Origin: Bacteroides sp.
GTDB taxonomy: Bacteria; Bacteroidota; Bacteroidia; Bacteroidales; Bacteroidaceae
Assembly: GCA_030151845.1 (NCBI GenBank)
Contig: JASLCM010000149.1
Span: 1 to 5,596, forward strand
DNA: 5,596 bases
Direction of reading: 5' to 3'
Below, piece by piece: positions 1 through 5,596 of the stretch. Within the stretch, counting starts at the first letter, position 1, and every line of letters starts with the position of its first letter. Position numbers and translations under genes: made by a program. The notes below the pieces were generated by a model. It saw nothing but the letters and a program-made list of their open reading frames with translations, was not told where the DNA came from and made no database searches.

Positions 1-1922
1 CTGGTGTCTATACAGGTTGGGCAGGTTTCGTAGAGGGAACCTCTTTCCAGGAGAATAAAAAGTTCGACTTAAAGAATACAACAACACTAACCTATACTCC
101 TACCGATGAGCTTACACTAAAGGGAGACCTCTCCTACTATTACAACCATTCGGAAAGATTACGTGCCGAAGATCAGTACAAGTACCACAATGGTCCAGAC
201 ATTACAGGAATAAGAAATACCTTTAGCTCGGTAGAACACTACACCTATAATAACGAATACCTTGCTGCTAACGCTACGGCAAACTACATTCCTAAATTCA
301 CCAACAAAGACCATACACTAAACCTACTTGCTGGTTGGAACATTGAACAGAAGAAAACAACCAACACAAGAGCCTATCGTAGGGGATTAATCTACTCTAC
401 TAAGCCTAGCTTGGAACTAGCCGATGGCGATATTATTGAAGTTGGACAAAGTGGTGCAGATTGGGCATATGTAGGTCTGCTTTTCCGTGCAAATTACAAC
501 TACAAAGGAAAATACCTAGCAGAGGTTAGTGGACGCTACGATGCCTCTTCTAAATTCCCAAAAGATAGTCAGTGGGGACTCTTTCCTTCGGGCTCTTTGG
601 GGTGGAGAATCTCTGAGGAGAACTTCATGAGTGGTACAAAAAGCTGGCTAGATAACTTAAAGCTAAGAGCCTCTGTGGGTAGTTTGGGTAACGGTACGAT
701 CTCTCCCTACCAATATTTAAAGTTGATGGCTTTAAAGAGGACATCGGCTATTATCGATGGCAACCTACAAACACAAGTTGGACCTCCAAACAACCTACCC
801 GATAAGTTAACTTGGGAAACCGTTACCACCTATGACATTGGTTTGGATGCCGATTTCTTCAACAATCGCTTAAGCCTTGTTTTCGATTATTACCGCAAGA
901 ACATCACCGATATGTTTACCATTGGACCTTCACTTCCTGGGGTTTTTGGTGCAGCTATTCCTAAAGGGAACTACGCCGACTTAAAAACAAGAGGTTGGGA
1001 GCTATCTGTTCAATGGAGAAATCAATTTGACTTGGGTGGAAAGCCCCTTAAATACAGCGTTAAAGCTATGGTATGGGACGATAGAAGTTGGGTAACCAAG
1101 TACAACAACCCTACCAGAAAACTTTCCGATCATTATGAGGGGAAACGTATTGGCGAAATTTGGGGCTATGAGGTAGCCGGACTCTTCCGCTCACAGCAAG
1201 AGATCGACGACCATGCTGATCAAAGTTTGCTTCGTGTTTCAGACACCAACATCTTACTTCCAGGCGACCTTAAGTTTGTAGACCGCGACGGCAGTGGAAG
1301 AATTGATAACGGACAAAATACGGTGGATAATCCCGGCGACTTAAAAAAGATTGGTAATACAGAGGCTCGATATAACTTTGGACTAAACTTCAATACCAGC
1401 TGGAATGGAATTGGATTAAGTATGTTCTTTCAAGGGGTTGGCAAAAGAGATTGGTACCCTCACCGAGAATCGGCCTTCTTCTGGGGAAAATACAACAGAC
1501 CCTACAGCTTCCATTTGAAAGACCACACTGGAAACAAAGTCTACACCGATGAGAACCAAAATTTTGATGCCTACTGGCCTCGTATGAGAGGTTACTTGGC
1601 TCAAAGTGCAGGTAGAGCAATGGGAAAAGAGAACGACAGATACTTGCAAAATGCAGCTTATATCCGTTTGAAAAACATTCAAGTAGACTACACTTTCCCA
1701 AAAAGTATTTGTCAGACGCTTCATGTAGAGAACCTACGTGTATACGCTACTGGCGATAATTTATGGACCTGGTCTCCAATGTTTAAACATACAAGAAACT
1801 TTGACCCAGAAAACATCACTCCGGGCGACTCAGACTTTAGGTCGAGTGCGGGTAAAGATGGTGATGGTTATGGATACCCAATGTTGAGAACATTCACCTT
1901 TGGATTGAACGTCACATTTTAA
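1..1922 (+). CDS. SusC/RagA-family TonB-dependent outer-membrane transporter, C-terminal ~639 residues (5' end outside window)
   Basis: The reading frame is open from the left edge (first whole codon at position 3) to TAA at 1920-1922. Only the C-terminal part is present: SusC proteins are usually about 1000 residues, so the signal peptide, carboxypeptidase-regulatory-like domain, TonB box and most or all of the plug are upstream. What is visible is beta-barrel. Family hallmarks include the stretch GRYDASSKFPKDSQWGLFPS with GSLGWRISEENF after it (about 531-630), RASVGSLGNG (about 666-695), the segment PGDLKFVDRDGSGRID (about 1260-1307), and a terminal aromatic strand ending FGLNVTF, the usual outer-membrane assembly signal. 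The family imports oligomers or other large nutrients across the outer membrane using TonB energy, with SusD as a lid. The susD-like gene follows after 12 bases, as is typical. A TTG at 411 is internal and not the start. The substrate cannot be read from sequence. The family call is very secure. Confidence 0.96.
   Translation, partial: GVYTGWAGFVEGTSFQENKKFDLKNTTTLTYTPTDELTLKGDLSYYYNHSERLRAEDQYKYHNGPDITGIRNTFSSVEHYTYNNEYLAANATANYIPKFTNKDHTLNLLAGWNIEQKKTTNTRAYRRGLIYSTKPSLELADGDIIEVGQSGADWAYVGLLFRANYNYKGKYLAEVSGRYDASSKFPKDSQWGLFPSGSLGWRISEENFMSGTKSWLDNLKLRASVGSLGNGTISPYQYLKLMALKRTSAIIDGNLQTQVGPPNNLPDKLTWETVTTYDIGLDADFFNNRLSLVFDYYRKNITDMFTIGPSLPGVFGAAIPKGNYADLKTRGWELSVQWRNQFDLGGKPLKYSVKAMVWDDRSWVTKYNNPTRKLSDHYEGKRIGEIWGYEVAGLFRSQQEIDDHADQSLLRVSDTNILLPGDLKFVDRDGSGRIDNGQNTVDNPGDLKKIGNTEARYNFGLNFNTSWNGIGLSMFFQGVGKRDWYPHRESAFFWGKYNRPYSFHLKDHTGNKVYTDENQNFDAYWPRMRGYLAQSAGRAMGKENDRYLQNAAYIRLKNIQVDYTFPKSICQTLHVENLRVYATGDNLWTWSPMFKHTRNFDPENITPGDSDFRSSAGKDGDGYGYPMLRTFTFGLNVTF
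1281..1307 (+). other. Calcium-loop-like motif DRDGSGRID in the SusC-like protein
   Basis: Nine codons encode D-R-D-G-S-G-R-I-D, with acidic residues at positions 1, 3 and 9 and glycines at 4 and 6, in the pattern of an EF-hand-like or dockerin-like calcium loop. It sits after PGDLKFV, a context that recurs in SusC proteins, where it belongs to an extracellular or hinge region of the barrel. Metal binding is inferred from the residue pattern only. Confidence 0.55.
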
Positions 1923-1934
1923 ATCAGGATACGA

Positions 1935-3713
1935 ATGAAAAAGATATATATACTTTTACTTCTTGCCTTCAGCATTAGCTCTTGCGATAGCTTCTTGGAT
2001 AAGAACCCGAAGCATAAATTGGCTGAAGATGAATTTTTTGAATCAGAAAGAGACCTTGAGCTATACTCCAACTCCTTTTTGAGTAGAATTCCAAGTCTGA
2101 ACCGCATCGTTTTTGGAGACCAATACTCCGACTACATTGCGACCCGTTCCTCTACCCCCTTCCTCATAGGAAATACCTGGACACCAAACCAACAAGGTAA
2201 CTGGGGTGGCGGAGATAGTGGAAAATGGAGCCAGCTTAGGCATGCAAACTACTTCTTAGATAAACTAAAAGGAACCAAAGGAAAGGTTTCGGATGAGATT
2301 TATCTACACTATGAAGGTGTGGGACGTTTCTGGAGAGCTTGGTTCTACTACGATATGGTGACAGAGTTTGGCGATGTGCCTTGGTACGACCATGAGCTAG
2401 ACCCAGAGGAGGTTGATGAGCTTTATAAGGGACGCGACTCTAGGGCCTATGTAATGGATAAGGTGTTGGAAGACCTTACCTTTGCAGCAGAAAACTGCTC
2501 GGCTTCAGCCAAATTTGTGAGCTCTTCTACCCGAATCAATAAATGGACAGCTCTGGCTTTTAAAACGAGAGTTTGTCTCTACGAAGGAACCTATCGCAAA
2601 TACCACAAGGAGCTAAATTTAACCGATAGTTCTAAGAAGTTTTTGGAAGAGGCTGTAAAGGCAGCAGAAGAGTTAATGGAGTCTTCCCCCTTCAGACTGG
2701 TAGACGACGCAGGTAACCGCTCAACACAGTACAGAAACCTATTTAGCTCGACCGATCTTAATACCACTGAAGTTATCTTTGGCTTGGATTATGACCAAGA
2801 GATGAGAAGACATGAAACAACATGGGATATGTTCTCGGCAACTAAAGGATTAAACTGGTCTTTCTCCAAACAGTTTGTGAACCAATACCTCATGCAGGAT
2901 GGAAGTCGGTTTACCGACCAACCCAACTACAAGCAGGTAGAGTTCATCAATGAATTTGCCAACCGTGACCTTCGTATGGTTCAAACCATGGTACACCCAG
3001 GATACAAGCGTAAAAGTTTAGCAGGTAATATGGTAGAATATGCTCCAGATTTCCGCATGAACTTTACCGGTTATCAACCCATCAAATGGGCCTTAGACGA
3101 CGATGCTCACATTGGTAAAGCCACATCAGATAATGCCCTCCCTATCTTCCGCTTTGCAGAGGTTTTACTTAATCTTGCAGAGGCTAAAGCAGAGTTGGGT
3201 GAAATGGATGAACAAGTTTGGAACAAAACCATAAAACCACTTCGTGAAAGAGCGGGTGTAAATGGTAAATCACCAGAAACAGCCGACCCTTACCTTGTCG
3301 ACTACTACCGCAAGCAAACTACAGATAAGTGGATTCTTGAGGTGAGAAGAGAGCGCAACATCGAACTCGCTTTTGAAGGGGTTCGACCAGACGATCTTAT
3401 GCGATGGAAACTGGGTGAACTTTTTGCCATCGACTGGGAGGGACTTTACATTCCTGAAAAAGGGAAAGTGTATGATCTCAATGGCGATGGAAAAGGCGAC
3501 TTAGCAGTTGTAGATAAAAAACCAGCGAAACCCGTATCGGGTGTTGTCTATATTGAGTTGGGAACAACCCATAAGCTAGATGAAAACAACCATCTTCTAT
3601 TTGGTTGGGCTCAAAACAGAGTGTGGGCAGATCGCATGTATCTACGTCCAATTCCTCAACAAGCCGTACAAGACAACCCTAATTTATTACCACAAAACCC
3701 AGGATGGGAATAA
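1935..3713 (+). CDS. SusD/RagB-family nutrient-binding outer-membrane lipoprotein
   Basis: This is a complete 592-residue protein, normal to slightly long for SusD homologues. Residues 1-16 are a lipoprotein signal peptide (MKK, a leucine-rich core, then SISS), and Cys17 is the lipidation site, followed by the familiar DSFLDKNP. The N-terminal helical, TPR-like part includes YEGVGRFWRAWFYYDMVTEFGDVPW (residues 126-150), a classic SusD signature. The C-terminal RagB/SusD domain has DNALPIFRFAEVLLNLAEA (399-417) and VRRERNIELAFEGVR (470-484). SusD proteins sit on the outer leaflet of the outer membrane, bind the ligand and close over the SusC barrel. Here the gene starts 12 bases after the susC-like stop, and the next gene begins 11 bases after its own stop. 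The ATG at 1935 is chosen because it gives the signal peptide directly. There is only a weak AGGA upstream, as expected in Bacteroidota. The ligand is unknown. Confidence 0.97.
   Translation: MKKIYILLLLAFSISSCDSFLDKNPKHKLAEDEFFESERDLELYSNSFLSRIPSLNRIVFGDQYSDYIATRSSTPFLIGNTWTPNQQGNWGGGDSGKWSQLRHANYFLDKLKGTKGKVSDEIYLHYEGVGRFWRAWFYYDMVTEFGDVPWYDHELDPEEVDELYKGRDSRAYVMDKVLEDLTFAAENCSASAKFVSSSTRINKWTALAFKTRVCLYEGTYRKYHKELNLTDSSKKFLEEAVKAAEELMESSPFRLVDDAGNRSTQYRNLFSSTDLNTTEVIFGLDYDQEMRRHETTWDMFSATKGLNWSFSKQFVNQYLMQDGSRFTDQPNYKQVEFINEFANRDLRMVQTMVHPGYKRKSLAGNMVEYAPDFRMNFTGYQPIKWALDDDAHIGKATSDNALPIFRFAEVLLNLAEAKAELGEMDEQVWNKTIKPLRERAGVNGKSPETADPYLVDYYRKQTTDKWILEVRRERNIELAFEGVRPDDLMRWKLGELFAIDWEGLYIPEKGKVYDLNGDGKGDLAVVDKKPAKPVSGVVYIELGTTHKLDENNHLLFGWAQNRVWADRMYLRPIPQQAVQDNPNLLPQNPGWE
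3474..3503 (+). other. Calcium-loop-like motif DLNGDGKGDL in the SusD-like protein
   Basis: Residues 514-523 of the SusD-like protein read D-L-N-G-D-G-K-G-D-L, with oxygen-bearing side chains at positions 1, 3, 5 and 9, as in dockerin or EF-hand-like calcium loops. It lies in the C-terminal domain after the ELAFEG helix region. Similar Asp/Gly-rich loops occur in other SusD homologues. Calcium binding is inferred, not shown. Confidence 0.5.
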
Positions 3714-3724
3714 TTTGAAGAGAA

Positions 3725-4966
3725 ATGAAAAAAATACATTATACGATACAAACCCTATTCTTAGTAGCAGTCGTACTCTTTTCATCTTGCTCGAGCGACG
3801 ATGATTTCATTCTTCGCAGTACAGACCGTCTAGCTTTTGAATACAGTCATTCAACACAAACTTTTACCCTATGTTCAAGTGGTGCCTGGAGTCTGGAGAC
3901 TTCCGACCCTTGGCTTACCATCGACAAAATGTCGGGTGTGGGCGATGGACATACGCGTGAGGTTATTACAGTAACTGCCCAACGCAACTCGAACAAAGAG
4001 AGAAAGGGCTCAATCGTAATGCACACCGTTCAGGGTGAACTTGTGATTGATATTACCCAAGATGATGGATTCATTACCCTTAAAGACGCCTCTCTCTTTG
4101 GCTCTCTCATTAAAGAGGATGCCCTAGAGCAAACAAGTTTAGTGATTCCCTACTCCAAAGGAACTCAAGGAGAAAAGGTGAATTTCGAAACAGTTGTAAC
4201 AGGTAAAGCTGCCGCAGGTATTGAGGTGAAAACAATAGAGCTAACCATAGAACAAGAAGAGGGAGAGTTTATCATCCCAGTATCGGGCACTCCCACTGAG
4301 CTAGGTGAGGTCACCTTTACCATAACCTCCTCCTTAAAAGAGGTTGAGCCCTTCGTAGTGAACGCTAAGGTTACCGATGGAATCTTCTACGAACAAAAAT
4401 TCGACCTAATGGTTTGGGGAGGCGACTGTGTAGCCAACAAAAAAGGAATCAAAGGTGGATTTAAATCGGGTGTTGGTGGAAAGGTTATTGATGAGAGTGT
4501 CCCTGTAACAGAATGTACTGCAGGATCAGATGGAAGTAACGACCTCATTGCAACCATGGCTCCCTCCTACAGAGAGTTAAGAGGATTCTCTGGTTGGAGC
4601 GGCAAGCGCATCTATGAGCGTCCGGGTTTCGTTAAAATCAGCACAGGAAGCAGTACCGACGGACACATCATCTCTCCAAGTTTTAAAGAGATGGGGGTTC
4701 TTGCTACCGAGGTTCAAGTGAGTTTTAAAGCTTCACAATATTACGAAGATAACGGTGGCGTGTTGCAAATTAGTGTTATTAAAGGCGGAGAAGCCTCTAT
4801 TAGAGAGTTTGCTTTAAAACCAGGTTCAGAACGTGTTTGGGAAACTGTTAAGTTTACCATTTCCAATGCAACCGAAGATACACAAATTCAAATCGCATCT
4901 GCTCCCGAAAAGGGAAGAAGATTCTCTTTCGATGAGTTTGTAATCTCTAAAGCTAAACACAACTAA
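3725..4966 (+). CDS. BACON-domain lipoprotein with C-terminal jelly-roll-like domain (probable surface ligand-binding protein)
   Basis: This is a complete 413-residue protein. Residues 1-21 form a lipoprotein signal peptide (MKKIH, hydrophobic core, LFSS) with Cys22 as the lipidation site. The following SSDDD resembles the acidic surface-export tag of Bacteroidota lipoproteins. Residues about 33-114 match the BACON fold: a beta-strand, GAWSLETSDPWLTIDKMSG (53-71), VITVTAQRNSNKERKGSI (80-97), and a closing strand ending DITQ. Residues about 115-218 form a second beta-rich, probably Ig-like domain that I cannot name. Residues about 219-410 look like a jelly-roll module seen in Bacteroidota surface proteins, with FSGWSGKRIYERPGFVKIST (288-307), HIISPSF, a VQVSFKASQYY strand and a final RRFSFDEFVI strand. 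No catalytic motif is visible. The gene takes the place of SusE/SusF-type surface binding proteins after SusD, so a ligand-capture role is likely. BACON modules can also act only as spacers. Confidence 0.83.
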   Translation: MKKIHYTIQTLFLVAVVLFSSCSSDDDFILRSTDRLAFEYSHSTQTFTLCSSGAWSLETSDPWLTIDKMSGVGDGHTREVITVTAQRNSNKERKGSIVMHTVQGELVIDITQDDGFITLKDASLFGSLIKEDALEQTSLVIPYSKGTQGEKVNFETVVTGKAAAGIEVKTIELTIEQEEGEFIIPVSGTPTELGEVTFTITSSLKEVEPFVVNAKVTDGIFYEQKFDLMVWGGDCVANKKGIKGGFKSGVGGKVIDESVPVTECTAGSDGSNDLIATMAPSYRELRGFSGWSGKRIYERPGFVKISTGSSTDGHIISPSFKEMGVLATEVQVSFKASQYYEDNGGVLQISVIKGGEASIREFALKPGSERVWETVKFTISNATEDTQIQIASAPEKGRRFSFDEFVISKAKHN

Positions 4967-4978
4967 AATTAGATAGTA

Positions 4979-5596
4979 ATGATGTCATTCATAAGAAAAA
5001 CAAATCAGAAGTTAAGTAGTGTATTCCTTGTAAGCTTTTTTATGATTTGTTCCGTTGCATTTTGCAACTGTAGTAGTGATAACGGTGGAGGGGAAGTAAA
5101 TCCCCCTCACCCTACTACTCCAGAGGAGCAAGAGAAGCCAGGCGAAGGGTACGACCTTTGGGGATACATTAAAGACGAAACAGGAAAACCTGTACGCGGA
5201 GTGGTGGTAACCGACGGATTTCAATCCGTAGCTACCAACAAAGATGGGCTTTATCAAATGAATCGTAAAACAGGAGCTAAATACGTTTATTACTCTACTC
5301 CTGCCGATTTTAAGATTGAAGTTGCCACAGAAAACATTCAAGTTGCTCGATTCTATCAGCTCCTAAAAAAAGAGGAAAAAAGATACGATTTTCAGCTGGA
5401 ACGTCTCAAAGAGCGAGAAAATCGCTTTACCCTAATTGCCATTGGCGACCCACAGGTAAAGAATCAGTCGGAAATTGATCGTTTTAAGAAAGAGATAATT
5501 CCCGATATTCAGGATAAAATAGCCTCTCTTAAAACACCTGCCTACGGAATTGTATTGGGCGACCTCATGGATACCAAAGAGGATGTGTTTCCCAAT
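4979..5596 (+). CDS. Calcineurin-like metallophosphoesterase lipoprotein, N-terminal 206 residues (3' end outside window)
   Basis: The frame is open from ATG 4979 to the right edge with no stop. A second ATG directly follows at 4982, so the start is uncertain by one codon. Residues 1-30 form a signal peptide (FIRK, then a hydrophobic core), with Cys31 followed by SSDNGGG as the likely lipidation site and a Pro/Glu-rich linker to about residue 56. Residues about 59-142 match the N-terminal domain of Bacteroidota calcineurin-like phosphoesterases, a small beta-sandwich with GYIKDETGKPVRGVVVTDG (62-80) and TNKDGLYQM. The catalytic metallophosphatase domain begins at about 150, with FTLIAIGDPQ (motif I, Asp157 and Gln159) and GIVLGDLMD (motif II, Gly194-Asp195). 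Later metal-binding motifs and the expected C-terminal domain lie past the edge. It would hydrolyse a phosphate mono- or diester outside the cytoplasm, possibly on material handled by the adjacent SusCD. It begins 12 bases after the BACON gene. Substrate unknown. Confidence 0.9.
   Translation, partial: MMSFIRKTNQKLSSVFLVSFFMICSVAFCNCSSDNGGGEVNPPHPTTPEEQEKPGEGYDLWGYIKDETGKPVRGVVVTDGFQSVATNKDGLYQMNRKTGAKYVYYSTPADFKIEVATENIQVARFYQLLKKEEKRYDFQLERLKERENRFTLIAIGDPQVKNQSEIDRFKKEIIPDIQDKIASLKTPAYGIVLGDLMDTKEDVFPN
5054..5068 (+). repeat. Perfect inverted repeat (6-bp stem, 3-base loop) inside the signal-peptide codons
   Basis: GTTGCA at 5054-5059 and TGCAAC at 5063-5068 are exact reverse complements separated by TTT. 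The element covers exactly codons 26-30 (Val-Ala-Phe-Cys-Asn) of the phosphoesterase gene, just before the presumed lipidation cysteine. It has no following T-run, so it is not a terminator. Whether it has a function is unknown; a six-base stem can arise by chance. Confidence 0.6.
5070..5118 (+). repeat. Long imperfect inverted repeat (GC-rich stem-loop) in the post-lipobox linker
   Basis: GTAGTAG at 5070-5076 pairs with CTACTAC at 5112-5118. Inside it, GGT (5084-5086) and GAGGGG (5088-5093) pair with ACC (5109-5111) and CCCCTC (5103-5108). This leaves a one-base bulge at 5087, a seven-base bulge at 5077-5083 and a nine-base loop at 5094-5102. The inner arm is strongly GC-rich against an otherwise AT-leaning region. 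It lies immediately after the smaller hairpin at 5054-5068 and encodes residues 31-47, the flexible tether after the lipidation site. No T-run follows, so it is not a standard terminator. A role in mRNA stability or translation is possible but unproven. Confidence 0.5.

Noticed and set aside
1390..1724. Two overlapping minus-strand open frames of about 100 codons
   Set aside because: They are fully antisense to the conserved SusC barrel, overlap each other and have no recognisable protein features.
411..1922. A separate gene starting at TTG 411
   Set aside because: The frame stays open to the left edge and the upstream translation (for example TLTYTPTDELTLKGDLSYYYN) is continuous SusC-type beta-barrel, so the TTG is an internal leucine codon.
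1919..2243. Short minus-strand open frames over the start of the susD-like gene
   Set aside because: About 60 codons each, antisense to a well-supported gene, with no recognisable domain or convincing start context.
3714..3724. Strong Shine-Dalgarno site (GAAGAG) before the BACON gene
   Set aside because: It is only a weak match, the other two gaps lack any, and Bacteroidota generally do not depend on this signal.
3580..3804. Small plus-strand frame bridging the end of the susD-like gene and the start of the BACON gene
   Set aside because: It is out of frame with two well-supported genes and its translation has low-complexity, non-protein-like composition; it exists only because the reading frames shift at the junction.
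5070..5118. Rho-independent terminator
   Set aside because: The GC-rich stem-loop is not followed by a T-run, and it sits inside an open coding sequence.
5012..5341. Minus-strand open frame of 109 codons
   Set aside because: It is antisense to the phosphoesterase, whose signal peptide, N-terminal domain and catalytic motifs are clear in the plus-strand frame.
1..5596. CRISPR array, tRNA/rRNA, insertion sequence or integration site
   Set aside because: Coding density is nearly complete, with gaps of only 11-12 bases. No direct repeat array, transposase-like protein, terminal inverted repeats or RNA gene was seen.

Overview
The window is a single, densely packed, plus-strand operon segment from a Bacteroidota genome, most likely order Bacteroidales. 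Four signs point there: an adjacent SusC/SusD outer-membrane pair, a BACON-domain lipoprotein, lipoprotein signal peptides whose acceptor cysteine is followed by Ser/Asp residues, and A-rich gene starts with no strong Shine-Dalgarno sequence. The genus cannot be decided from this sequence.

Layout: (1) positions 1-1922, the C-terminal ~639 residues of a SusC/RagA-type TonB-dependent transporter whose N-terminus lies upstream of the window; (2) 1935-3713, a complete SusD/RagB-type substrate-binding lipoprotein; (3) 3725-4966, a complete three-part surface or periplasmic lipoprotein with a BACON domain, a second beta-rich domain and a C-terminal jelly-roll-like domain; (4) 4979-5596, the N-terminal 206 residues of a calcineurin-like metallophosphoesterase lipoprotein that runs off the right edge. 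The gaps between genes are 12, 11 and 12 bases. They contain no visible terminator or promoter, so the four genes are probably co-transcribed from a promoter upstream of the window. No stretch above 300 bases lacks a gene.

How the genes probably work together: SusD, and probably the BACON protein, would capture a ligand at the cell surface. The SusC barrel would import it with TonB energy, and the phosphoesterase would remove phosphate from it or cleave a phosphodiester. No glycoside hydrolase, lyase or peptidase is visible in the window, so the natural inference is that the operon scavenges a phosphorylated or phosphodiester-containing nutrient. The substrate cannot be named from sequence. 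This is a recognisable variant of a polysaccharide-utilisation-type locus rather than a wholly new kind of system. The points most worth a second look are the SusCD-phosphoesterase coupling, the uncharacterised domains of the third gene, and two adjacent RNA hairpins inside the signal-peptide region of the fourth gene.
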